Shown here: positions 1 to 10,879 of the stretch, in pieces
Layout of the letters: each line of letters opens with the position of its first letter
Position numbering within the stretch: position 1 is the first letter of the stretch
Source of the DNA: Sipunculus nudus
Taxonomy: Eukaryota > Annelida > Sipuncula > Golfingiida > Sipunculidae
Reading direction: 5' to 3'
DNA length: 64,000 bases
NCBI GenBank assembly: GCA_026874595.1
Contig: CM049307.1
Coordinates: 57,334,870-57,398,869, forward strand
Position numbers and translations under genes: made by a program
The notes under the pieces: model-generated
Databases searched by the model: none
What the model was told of the DNA's origin: nothing
Seen by the model: only the letters and a program-made list of their open reading frames with translations

Positions 1-949
1 CTAAAATGACTTTGTTTTGTACAAGAGGTTAAGAATCCGCTGCAAGACTTATGGCTTATGAACGCCTGCATAAAATAAAGCAGCCTTTAAGGACTCAAAT
101 TGTGGTTTTAGGAAAGATACAGTTATTCAACACCTAACGGACGGCAAATACAATAAGCCAGACTAATTGTTAAATACGTCTGTGTCATGCTAAAAACACC
201 TACCCTGTGGCAGAAAAGATTCCTTATATCTCGGCTTATAGATATCTCTAAGTATGTCTCGAAGGGGTTACATGAACGACGGCAGAAGGCAGGTTATAAA
301 TTTTTTATGGGGACCTTGGGCTCGAATACAGATGATCACTATGTGATGCGCTATTTTGTTCCTCAGCAGAAAGCGCTTCTCAGTAACAAATTGCCTTTTT
401 ATAGGGTTATTTTCGAGCTCTTCAATTGTGTGAATACAATAAACGATACAGTCCCTAATATCGCTGCATTATGTTTTAAAGAAATACGATAAGATAAGAT
501 AAGATATAATTTATTGCTATATATATGTAATAAAATCATCACATACAATAGTATTTGGCACTCTGTTGGGTCCAGAAAAACGTTAACACACCCAACAAAG
601 GTTAACACTCCTAAGCTTTTCAGTTAAAGATGCTAATGAACGACCAACTAAACAACGACAGTAAATAATAATACTGCATGTTAAATGTTTAAATATTATT
701 GCTGGTGGGCTAATGGTATAAACACAATATTAAAGAAAAAGGTCTGAGGGTATTTATTTTTGTTTGCTTTCACTCTTATTACCAGGGCTTGATTTTGTAA
801 TTATAGTATAAGATTATGAAAACTCTGTGGTAAAGTCCATTTTGAAAGTGATATTAAGCAAAGGAATTAAGGTCAAGATGTAATGTTTGTCATATGCCAT
901 ACAGGAAATTTAAACACTTTTGTAATGCAAGATCTGTATGTGGTAGACT
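1..949. other. No recognisable gene
   Basis: AT-rich sequence. The longest reading frame (187-492, plus strand, about 101 codons) has no motif, signal peptide or membrane segment that I recognise and no splice or promoter context, so I do not call it a gene. Confidence 0.5.
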
Positions 950-3900
950 TCAAGGACCTGTTCATTTCTGCGTCTAGGACGAAACAATGGTGATATTAAA
1001 AACCAGGATATTATAAGATGAGTGATAAGTCTGTAGGGCTCCTGAGGCCCCGTGATAATTAATGAATACTTTAAGGACCTCATGACAATCATAATTCATA
1101 GGGGGCCATAGGCCCCGTTATAATAATATTATTTCTGGAGGGGGCCTGGACTGAAAAAGAAATGAAAGGGGCCATAATAGTAGAAATTGTTATAATAGTA
1201 CTCGCCGGCCCGAAAATGCCAAGATAAAGATAATATATACTACTGAAGGGGGTCTGAGGTACCAGGTTATAAAAAATGACAATAATCGATGTAGGGATGT
1301 TAATAGTAACAGGACTTGAGGGGCCTGTGTCCCCATGATTGTGATAATGCCGCTGTAGGGGACCTTAGGCTGCATGATGATCATAATGATGATATTAAGA
1401 TATTAATTATATCAAAAGTAAAGGACTGGAGGGATCTATAAATGGGTTCGAGGCCCCATGATAATAAAAAAAGATAATACCTATGATTTGATCATAATGA
1501 TTTTATAAGAAATCGGACTGGAGGGGCCTGAGGCTTATATAACTATGGGTGGCCTGAGTCCCCATGATAATCAAATTAGAACTGAAGGGGCCTGAGGCCC
1601 CATGATAACCAAAAAAAAGAACTTGAAGGGTGCCTGAGACCCCATAATAATCAAATAGAACTGGTGGGGGCCTGAGGCCCTATGACAATCAAAATAGAAC
1701 TGGAGGGGGCCTGAGGTCCCATGATAATAAAAATAGAACTGAAAGGGCCTGAGGCCTCATAATAATCAAAATAGAACTGGAGGGGCCTGATGCCCGATGA
1801 TATTCAAAATAGAGCTGGAAGGGGGCCTGAGGTCCAATGATAATCAAATTAGAACTAGAGGGGCCTGAGTCCCCATGATAATAAAATAGAACTGGAGGGG
1901 GCCTGAGGTCCCATGATAATCAATATAGAACTTGAAGGGGGCCTGAGGCCACATATTAACCAAAATAGAACTTTAAGGGCCCTGAGGCCCAATGACAATC
2001 AAAATAGAACTGGTGGGGGCCTGAGACCCTATGATAATCCAAATAGAACTGGTGGGGGCCTGAGGCCCAATGACAATCAATATTAAACTGGAGGGGGCCT
2101 GAGGTCCCATGATAATCAAAATAGAACTGAAAGGGCCTGAGGCCCCATAATAATCAAAATAGAACTGGAGGGGCCTGATGCCCCATGATAATCAAAATAG
2201 AGCTGGAGGGGGGGCCTGAGGTCCAATGATAATCAAATTAGAACTAGAGGGGCCTGAGTCCCCATGATAATCAAAATAGAACTGGAGGGGGCCTGAGGTC
2301 CCATGATAATCAATATAGAACTTGAAGGGGGCCTGAGGCCCCATATTAACCAAAATAAAACTTTAAGAGGCCTGAGGCCCCATGCTAATCACATTAGAAC
2401 TGAAGTTCCCTGAGGCCCCATGATATTCAAAATAGAACTGGAGGGGCCTGAGTCCTTATTAAAATCAAAATAGAATTGGAGGGGGCCTGAGGTCCCATGA
2501 TAATCAATATGGAACTTGAAGGGGGCCTGAGGCCCCATATTAACCAAAATAGAACTTTAAGAGGCCTGAGGCCCAATGACGATCCAAATAGAACTGGTGG
2601 GGGCATGAGGCCCTAAGGTAATCAAAATAGAACTGGAGGGGGCCTGAGGCCCAATGACAATCAAAATAGAACTGGAGGGGGCCTGAGGTCCCATGATAAT
2701 CAAAATAGAACTGAAAGGGCCTTAGGCCCCATAATAATCAAAATAGAACTGGAGTGGTCTGATGCCCCATGATAATCAAAATAGAGCTGGAGGGGGGCCT
2801 GAGGTCCAGTGATAATCAAATTAGAACTAGAGAGGCCTGAGTCCCCGTGGTAAATCAAAATAGAACTGGAGAGGGTCTGAGGTCCCATGATAATCAATAT
2901 AGAACTTGAAGGGGGCCTGGGGCCCCGTATTAACCAAAATAGAACTTTAAGAGGCCTGAGGCCCAATGACAATCCAAATAGAAATGGTGGGGGCCTGAGG
3001 CCCTATGCTAATCAAAATAGAACTGGAGGGGGCCTGAGGCCCAATGACAATCAAAATCGAACTGGAGGGGGCCTGAGGTCCCATGATAATCAAAATAGAA
3101 CTGAAAGGGCCTGAGGCCCCATAATAATCAAAATAGAACTGGAGGGGCCTGATGCCCCATGATAATCAAAATAGAGCTGGAGGGGGGCCTGAGGTCCAAT
3201 GATAATCAAATTAGAACTAGAGGGGCCTGAGTTCCCATGATGATCAAAATAGAACTGGAGGGGGCCTGAGGTCCAATGATAATCAATATAGAACTTGAAG
3301 GGGGCCTGAGGCCCCATATTAACCAAAATAGAACTTCATGAGGCCTGAGGCCCCATGCTAATCAAATTAGAACTGAAGTTGCCTAAGGCCCCATGATAAT
3401 CAAAATAGAACTGGAGGGGGCCTGAGTCCCCATGATAATCAAAATAGAACTGGAGGGGGCCTGAGGTCCCATGATAATCAATATAAAACTTGAAGGGGGC
3501 CTGAGGCCCCATATTAACCAAAATAGAACTTTAAGAGGCCTGAGGCCCCATGCTAATCAAATTAGAACTGAAGTTGCCTAAGGCCCCATGATAATCAAAA
3601 TAGAACTGGAGGGGCCCTGAGGTCCCATGATAATCAAAATAGAACAGAAAGGAGCCATGATGATAGAGATGATAATAGTAGTTCTCTCCGGGTTCGAAAC
3701 CTCACGATAATGATAATACTACTGTAGAGGGCTTGTTGTACCAGGTTAATAGAAATGATAAAAAGTAAGATTTTATAAGTTATGGGACAGGCGGGGCTTC
3801 AGGTCCCATGATCATATTTCTATTACTATCGGGGACATGAAGCCCCATCCTAATAAAAATCATAATAATAAGAAAATAATGAAATTAATAGTTATTGGAC

Positions 3901-4045
3901 TTGAGGGGCTAGAAGCCCTATGGTTATGATAATACTGCTGTAGGGAGCCTTAGGTACCATGCTAATTAAAATTATAATAATAAGATGATAATGATATCAA
4001 TAGTATTATAATTGTAGTGAGCTGAAGGCCCCATTTAGAACACTA
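950..4045. repeat. Minisatellite, 38-40 bp unit, with degenerate edges
   Basis: Tandem array of a G/C-cored unit that alternates GGAGGGGGCCTGAGG-type blocks with an AT-rich linker of the type CATGATAATCAAAATAGAACT. Spacing measured between successive AGAACT words is 38-40 bp. The well-ordered core runs from about 1500 to 3665, roughly 55-60 units. The edges (950-1500 and 3665-4045) are degenerate, with the GGGGCCTGAGGCCCC core still visible here and there. Variant units recur in a fixed order about every 390 bp, which indicates a higher-order repeat. No unique spacers separate the units, so this is not a CRISPR array. Frames crossing it translate to repeats such as GGLRPNDNQNRT and are not genes. 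Confidence 0.95.
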
Positions 4046-5212
4046 TGTAATATTTAAATTCATTGTGGACACACCCCTTAGCCTGATCAGTTACAGTTAT
4101 AGCTTGTAAAATTAAATAACGTGGAGGTCAGGTCCTTCAGAAACAACATGAACAATTTATTCCAGACATCCTCCGTAAAATTATTCAGGTGGCGGTTCGT
4201 TGTGCCAAGTTCTCCGCATTGTTTTGTATGAAATTCATGTGATCACACGTATAGGCGTAAAATTTGTCTATTAGTGGTCATGTGACATAATCATTGGGAC
4301 ACGCTGGTCCTGATACGTTAATTTAATGACAAACTTGCTGATAAGATCCGACTTGCACCAACAAACACACGAAGTCGAGAACCTATGGCTTTGAGAAAAT
4401 TTTTGAGGCTAAGCTCATTCACGTGACGTCACGGCTATTCCAGGGCAGGTAATAGCCTCACGGCAACCATGGGGGGGGGGGGGGGGTGTCTTGTGATGCG
4501 CCGGACATATGCCGGCTAACCCACTACGCTGTATAAATTATTTCTTAAGTATACCGCTGGTCAGTTAGAGATTCGTGCATTAAATTGGTTATTTTAATTT
4601 GTTTTATAAACATAAGCACATACTTCAAAGGTCAGAGTATTATTATTTCAGTTGTTGACAAGTCTTGACGAACGAAAATATAAACATAAGCAGGTGTAGG
4701 AGTTGAGCGATATTGGGAGGAGTTTTCAGTTGACAACACGGTCTGTTCATGGTAATGAGCGAGGAATGACAAAATGACAAGTTGCGATTTTGAAAAACGC
4801 CTGCTCTAAGCAACACAGGGTTTTTGCAAGGCCATGAAGCCAGTGAAGCTGAAAGAGAAGCAGATTGAAAGCACTGAAGGCCATTTTTCAGAAGGACATT
4901 ATTTGCGTGCTGCATACCGGTTGGGTTTTCTATACATTCCTTTAATTAACATCACTATTATTAGAATAGTTAAAAGTAATATTATTAATTATGTATAAAT
5001 ATTTAAAGTATTATATTTATAATATAATAAATATATATAATATTTAATCATATATATATATATATATATATATTACATTCATAAAAGGTTTAGGTAATTT
5101 AAATGTGTAATTACTTGCAATTATTTCTTCTGTGATAAAATGTTATTTCGTAATTAAAAAATAATGCTTACTTGTTATTTTAATGATAACAAACCAAAAA
5201 GTATAATATAAT
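4046..5212. other. No gene seen; G-run and TA array
   Basis: AT-rich sequence with a G homopolymer near 4471-4486 and a short (TA)n array near 5050-5073. The minus-strand frame at 4643-4915 shows no recognisable domain. Confidence 0.5.
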
Positions 5213-6017
5213 GTCAATACTTTCCAATTACTTTAATGATTTTTTGTTTTAAGAATCCTGGCTTTTATTATTTGGAAACAACATTTAGTAAATATCTTAA
5301 ACAGTTGACCCAAGCTGAGTACAAAGTCATGTACTTAATAAAAACTCATTTTTTTCTTTCATCTATTAATCAATTTACCTTTTTGGTTTGAGAAGTAAAT
5401 TTAAAATACTTTAGGTATGAGGTATTGGGTTCACATAATTAAAATATATAATTAAATCATTGCATGTATGTCACCATATCTATTTTGTAGTTTATCTTTA
5501 TGTTTTTTAATTATCTTTTTAGTTACATTTTGGCAATCCAACCTTTACTATACATATTTTAATTTGTTATATTAAGAAAGTAAATAAAAAGTAGTTTAAA
5601 AGGTAATTACAATTTAATCATTATTTTGAGAAAAGAAAGTATTCTGTAATTGTAATGATTATTTTTTTTTTGTAATTGACGTTAACTGTGCATACATACA
5701 CCATAAACATATATAGATACTCATATATACATACAGTCATAGGCTAGATGTAGAAAAGATCCAACAGTGATACATGCTCCCAGGTGAAGTTATTTACTGT
5801 AAGCTCTCAGAAAATCAACTGTTTCTCCTGTCACTGCCAGGTAAAGGCAATTGCTTGATTTTTAGATAAATAAGCTAATTAAGGGTTTGGGCAGCATTGT
5901 GTCTGCAAGTATTCTATTTTAGATTTTAGCATACATTTGCAGACCAGAAGTTCGATACATTAGTATTCCTAATTTTTAACCTTTTTGTATTGAAGTGCCC
6001 TTGATTTTTTTTTTCAG

Positions 6018-6207
6018 ATATGGAAAAGCTTAATATTCCAGATGGTGCCATTTTTGACAGAGAAAGTTGTGGTGGTGGTCAGCCAATTGACTGGCCTAAT
6101 AAAGGGCCAGCTGCTAAGTCTTAGCCAGCGTGGAATTAGTGCTTGTGGGGTATACATGGCAGATACTTTTTGTTACTCATTTGAAGGTAAATGGCTTATT
6201 AACAGTG
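6018..6207 (+). pseudogene. RecQ-like DNA helicase exon remnant (motifs I-Ia), copy A
   Basis: A polypyrimidine tract and CAG at 6004-6017 make a good splice acceptor. The frame that follows contains KSLIFQMVPFL, matching the segment just after Walker A in RecQ helicases, then VVVVVSQLTGLIKGQLLSLS, which matches motif Ia of the family (usually SPLxxLMxDQ) and continues RGISA. The Walker A glycine-lysine lies across a one-base frame slip: the run after ATATGG has four A where the GxGKS frame would need five. The same lesion is present in copy B. RecQ proteins are ATP-dependent 3'-5' DNA helicases used in repair and recombination. The frame runs on to a stop near 6210. This is a decayed exon, not an active gene. 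Confidence 0.7.
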
Positions 6208-6665
6208 CTTAGCCAATGTTCATTTCCTGGTAACAAAAAATATTCAACTCTGTTTAAAAAAAATTTATAAAAAAAGGTTAATGAATTACTCAAAAAATAC
6301 TACATTTTGGATGTCAAAAGACAGAACAAATATCAAATATGAGATAAAAACAGAGTTTTTAAACAAACAAAAATATTCATCTTATTTTTTTAGAATGCTG
6401 CTTCTAATATACAAAACTTTTATTTTAAATTTTGTTGCATATTCCACATCTATAGTATAATCTTTTATCTTTTAAGTTATATTTCCAAATGAAATGTGAG
6501 GAACCTATAAGATATGTGTACTCAGTGTGGACATTGCCTATATTTCAAAGTCTAACTGAAAGTAAACATGAAAGTACATATTATATTCAAAGGCTATTAG
6601 GAGCCTGTGTATGCTTAATTGTTCCTTTTTATTGCATTTATTTTAAGGACTGCATTTTTCAACAT

Positions 6666-6667
<2 letters not shown>

Positions 6668-6705
<38 letters not shown>
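6668..6705. repeat. (TA)n(GA)n microsatellite
   Basis: A dinucleotide TA run passes directly into a GA run. The same compound array, longer, is at the equivalent place in copy B (18832-18893). Confidence 0.95.
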
Positions 6706-6840
6706 ATGTTCCCATGACAGCATAGTCTGGTAAACACACTCTTTCTGCTGCCTCAGTCATTAACCCCCCTCCCTCCTGTTGTTTTCCCTGTATATTCTGA
6801 AGGGTGTTTTCAATATTTTATTCCCTAAGCTCACACTCAG

Positions 6841-7392
6841 TTGCCGAACCTGCATAAGTCTGACAAACTTGATGCCATTATGGAACCAATGTCTGGAGCT
6901 GCTCTCAGAAGCAAAAGGACTTTCCAGTTAGTATTGTATACATGAAAGGTTATGATCACATGGCATACTGCTAGAACTTCACTGAGGAAAAGATGGAAGA
7001 TGTTGTTGGTGGCAGCTTAATGTATGCCCAATATCAGAATGGTTATCCAGCAACTGGTAAAGATAAGTTATCAAAGAGCTATCACGAGAAAGCACAAGCT
7101 GCAGACTGATACTAGCTACAAAAGCTTCCGGGATCGGGGTTAATGCTCCTACAGGGGAAAGGGTTATACATTTCAAAACCCCTTTACTCTGGAGGCATAT
7201 GCCCAAAAGTCCGGCAGAACTAGAAGGATGGGACATAATTCACAAGCAGGACTGCCACCTGAGATGAAAGAATACTGCCAAAGTAAGGGACGTCTTAGGA
7301 TATTCCTTGTGAGAAATTTTAGTTTTGACATTCAGTTGTTTGAGGGGCCAGCTTCAGCTTGTTGCAGTGTTTGCCAAAATGCTGTCACTTAA
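6841..7392 (+). pseudogene. RecQ-like DNA helicase, C-terminal exon remnant (motifs V, VI, zinc region), copy A
   Basis: It starts after an acceptor-like TCACACTCAG and runs in several frames with internal stops. Recognisable in order are: VSIVYMKGYDHMAYC with YAQYQNGYP (start of the second helicase domain); ATKASGIGVNAPTGERVIHF (motif V); EAYAQKSGRTRRMGH (motif VI, QxxGRxxRxG); and EYCQSKGRLRIFLVRNFSFD followed by SACCSVCQ, the cysteines of the RecQ zinc-binding subdomain. A stop lies at 7390-7392. Together with the motif I exon at 6018 it shows that a RecQ-family gene once lay here on the plus strand. Frameshifts between motifs rule out a working product. The helicase part between motifs Ia and IV is missing or not recognisable. 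Confidence 0.78.
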
Positions 7393-8464
7393 ACCAAGTA
7401 GATTAAATTATCAGTGGTACAGACATTTTCCTTTTTACTGAAGATGACTCATAACTTCAGTCCTAGACCATTTACAGGCTGATCAAAACTTCTGTACTAG
7501 TACATATACATAACAGTTAAATCAATGTTTGTGATTACACTTTACAGATTACAGAAAAGTGTAGTGTGATTCACTTACAGTCAAGCAATGGTCATGAAGG
7601 GCTATCAGGAAAATGGCTTGATATTAGGGCAGGATTTCTCTCAGAAGAATATAAATATTTTTAAAGATTAAGTTCACCTATAGACAGAGATGGTTAACTG
7701 ATGTGACTTTCAAGTTGGAGCCATTGGTCTTGGGTCATTGTGTATCCAGCAATCAGTAAGCAGGGCTCAAATTTGAACTGAGATATCATGACAGCTGAAA
7801 AAAAAACTCAACGGAAATCTTAAATTAGTTAATGTTGACCATGTTCTCAGTGCCTAAGTGCCAACAAAATGTTGAAAATATAATTATATGTATATATTTT
7901 TTTGACTTACTAAAGAAATTTCAGGTTGCTTAATTTGTATTTGATATTTTGAAAGTATGCATCATTAATAGTATATATTATATAATTTTTTTACAAAATC
8001 TTCCTTTCTACTTCTAGAAAGTTTCCCATAATATTTGTAAAATATTATCCTTCATAATGTTGCATAAAGAATAACAGAAATGTCTGATTTGTCAGTAATC
8101 TCAAAATAAAGTTCTTTTAAAATTTACAGGGCATTTTCATATTATAGGTACTGTTTGTGGTTAATAAAATCTGAATGCAAAATCAACAAATCCTGGATGT
8201 TACACACATTTCCTTCGACTAATTTGATTGATGTATGGTAGAATTATATTTTGATGGATTAATGTCCCCAATCTGCTGGTGGTGCAAGGGCAAGTTTTGT
8301 GTAGGCCACATAAAACAAATACAGTTAATTTTCAGCACTTTTTTAACCTTTTGTTAATTGCTTATATAAAATTAAGATATTCATATGTGAATGAAATGTA
8401 GTCATCACAAATGATTTAACAGAGTTATAAAATCAAAACAACTGACAAAGAATAAGTATCATAT
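7393..8464. other. Former 3' region of the RecQ-like gene; no further gene
   Basis: Collinear with 19612-20664 in copy B. AT-rich sequence with no coding frame or structural RNA that I recognise. Confidence 0.5.
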
Positions 8465-8728
8465 AAAAAAATATCAGTACAATCAATACAATTTAACAGT
8501 AAAACAGCGGTAGTGTGAGTCTCTTACAGTCAAGCAATGGTCATGAAGGGCTTTCAGGAAAATGGCTTGATAAAAAACTCAAAGGAAATCTTCAATTAGT
8601 TAATGTTGACCATGTTCTCAGAGCCTAAGAGCAAACAAAATGTTGACCATATAAATATATGTATATATTTTTTTGACTTACTAAGGACGTTTCAGGTATA
8701 TTTTGAACATGGAATAGACTGATAACAC

Positions 8729-8732
<4 letters not shown>
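8465..8732. other. Rearranged junction with templated fragments
   Basis: At 8479-8513 there is a fragment of about 30 bp that matches the interior of the nearby LTR (ACAGTAAAACAGCGGTA, also at 8962-8990). It is followed by a shortened second copy of sequence found upstream at about 7565-7915. Copy B lacks both and instead has unrelated sequence at 20665-20748. Confidence 0.75.

Positions 8733-8789
<57 letters not shown>
8733..8789. repeat. (TA)n array abutting the LTR
   Basis: Uninterrupted TA dinucleotides end exactly where the LTR terminus TGTTACGG begins. Confidence 0.97.
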
Positions 8790-8793
<4 letters not shown>

Positions 8794-9493
8794 ACGGAAT
8801 CTAATATAAACAGATCACGTATGCGTAATGAACACAAATTCTGTAACTCTAGGCAGCCTGAAATGTCTAGGGGAATGAATAAAGAAGTCAGTGGTTTTTT
8901 TGTTAACAAATTACTATAATCTATTCTTAAAACAACCCTTACATTACAAAACACTAAATCAATACAATTTAACAGTAAAACAGCGGTATAACAACAAATA
9001 AATACAATCACATAGAAAAATAATGTGCACAGTACCTGGTTACCAACACCGTCACAAGGATAAGTTCTTTAAATGTATCCTCTCGGAGAATGACAGTCCA
9101 GTGGAAAGTTCTTGCAACAACCTAGAATGTAAACTGAAGTCCCAATGCATAAAATCCAGGAGAAAGTCTTTGAAAAATCTATAATTGCCGCATTAGCGGA
9201 TAAGGCCCTAGAAACTGATACACGCTTCTGCGACCGCTGGAATCTACTCTGCTGCTCTCTCTGCCCGGTTCTAAAACACAGCCCCTATATACCTTCACAC
9301 CTCAAGCCGAGAATTTTCCACTTCTCGAACAGTTTATAAGATCTTGCACAACACAGCAAACACGCGTTCCAGGAATTCTCCAGACAAACAGCGCTTTGTA
9401 TCTCTACATACCAGGCTCATCACGTATGTAGAGACACGAGTGCCACAACAGGAGTTACGCCCGTGTCACATAATAAAAAGAGCACCTGTAACA
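8790..9493 (-). repeat. 3' LTR of the Gmr1-like element, copy A
   Basis: About 704 bp. Read on the minus strand it starts TGTTACAGGTG and ends CCGTAACA, the TG...CA termini of an LTR. It lies directly downstream of the polypurine tract and pol remnant on that strand, so it is the 3' LTR. Related LTRs lie at 20818-21589 and 30117-30953, and a fragment at 18426-18518. No 5' LTR partner is present because the element is truncated inside integrase. Confidence 0.88.
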
Positions 9494-9508
9494 CTCCCCC
9501 TCCTGTAA
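9494..9508 (-). other. Polypurine tract of the LTR element, copy A
   Basis: On the minus strand CTTACAGGAGGGGGAG stands immediately before the LTR start TGTTACAG. This is the expected primer site for plus-strand DNA synthesis. Confidence 0.85.
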
Positions 9509-9510
9509 GA

Positions 9511-9543
9511 AAAAAGAAAGTTTTCACGGAAAACTTTCTTTTT
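9511..9543. other. Perfect 15-bp stem-loop beside the polypurine tract
   Basis: AAAAAGAAAGTTTTC and its exact reverse complement are separated by ACG. The copy B counterpart (21610-21636) keeps a 12-bp stem and the same loop. Confidence 0.85.
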
Positions 9544-9559
9544 GCGATCAGAATCACTA

Positions 9560-10740
9560 ACATTTTACAACATCTCAAAAGGCATCTTTCTTGGGAAATA
9601 ACAAATTGGAAGATCTATGCTATCATTGCCTTCTTGGAACAACACAGCACCAGCGGCAGTATCACTAGCATCCACAGCTAACTTAAAAGCTACAGAAAAG
9701 TCTGGAGCTGCCAAAACTGGTGAACTTTGCAGAATTGCTTTCAAATTCTGAAATGCATTTTCACACTGAACATTCCATAAACTCTTGTTTCTTCTTTAAC
9801 AAATTATTCAAAGGTTCAGCTACAGCAGCAAAATTTGGACAAAACTTCCTGTAGTACCCAACCATACCAAGAAAACGCATTATTTGCTTTTTGTTTTCTG
9901 GTTTAGGAAATGCAGAAATAGCACTTGTCTTAGCACCAACCGGTTTTACCTGACCCTTCCCTACAATATGACCCAAAAATGTTACTTGTGCATGACAAAA
10001 CTTAGATTTTACTTAGATGACGGTCAGACGTGCCTCACTGAGTCGTTCGAAGAGGTCGGAAAGAATTTGAAGATGTTTATCCCAGGTGTCGCTGTACATG
10101 ATAGGGTCATCAATATATGCGTCGGAGCCCTGAATGTCCTTGACAACCATATAGATGAGGAGCTGGAACGTGGCTGGCGAGTTCTTCATGCCAAACGGCA
10201 TAACTTTATAGTGGTACAGTCCTTGCGGCGTCACAAATGCGGACACTTCTTTTGCTCGATCTGTCAGCAGAACTTGCCAGAATACTTTTAGCAAGTCAAA
10301 CTTATGTCAAATGAGACATATCTGGAGCTACCGACTCTATCAATACAATCATCGATCCTCGGAATCGGGAACAAGTCAGTCTTGGTGACAGAGTTCAGTT
10401 TTCGATGATCTGTGCACATACGGTAACTTCCATCAGGTTTTGGCACAAGAATACATGGTGAACTCCAGTTACTGTTACTAGGTTCAATAAAATGATTGTC
10501 CAGCAAATATTGAATCTCATACTGTAGATACCTTTACTTTCTGGATTCAGTCTATATGGATGTTGCTTGACTGCGCTTGCCTTGCCAACATCGACGTCTT
10601 GGCACAATATGTTAGTTCGCGTTGGAATGTCACTAAACAAATGTTCATAATTCCGCAGCAGGTTCTTGAGGTCTTGTTGTTGGTGTGCGGTATGGTGTGA
10701 CAGTTGGGCATCCAGATTTTTAAGCACGTCTGAGTTTTAA
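9560..10740 (-). pseudogene. Reverse transcriptase and partial RNase H, Gmr1-like, copy A
   Basis: Read 5'-3' on the minus strand the fragments give: LLRNYEHLFSDIPTRT (segment before RT); SPCILVPKPDGSYRMCTD (RT domain 1-2); VMPFGMKNSPATFQ (domain 4); YIDDPIMYSDTW, with the YIDD catalytic box; MRFLGMVGYYRKFCPNF (connection to RNase H); and FKLAVDASDTAAGAVLFQEG (first RNase H aspartate). The frame then stops soon after ICYFPRKMPFEML, so most of RNase H is missing, as in copy B. The sequences belong to the Ty3/gypsy class. Frame breaks occur near 10500, 10300 and 10000. Plus-strand frames over this stretch are antisense shadows. Confidence 0.85.
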
Positions 10741-10879
10741 ATAGTACTGTACCAAACTGAATGTCTACATCACACTTACAATCAGTATCTACTTTAACTG
10801 GGTCAGGGTCAATTTTTACACAATGAACAGCAGTAACATTATGTACAACCGATGTGCTATTTCTGTCATAATATGGTTT

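Noticed and set aside
2887-3114. Open frame encoding repeats of GGLRPNDNQNRT
   Set aside because: It is the 39-bp minisatellite read in frame (39 = 13 codons); neighbouring units with 38 or 40 bp break it. No promoter or start context.
950-4045. Possible CRISPR array
   Set aside because: Repeats of 38-40 bp are directly contiguous without unique spacers, and the context is eukaryotic.
8625-9011. Frames rich in IYIYIY or CVCVCV at many places
   Set aside because: Translations of (TA)n and (CA)n microsatellites.
9884-10291. Plus-strand frame with a RING-like CGHFFCSICQQNLPEYF
   Set aside because: It is antisense to the RT remnant (fragment TPQG...AFVTPQG on the minus strand). The cysteine pattern is incidental.
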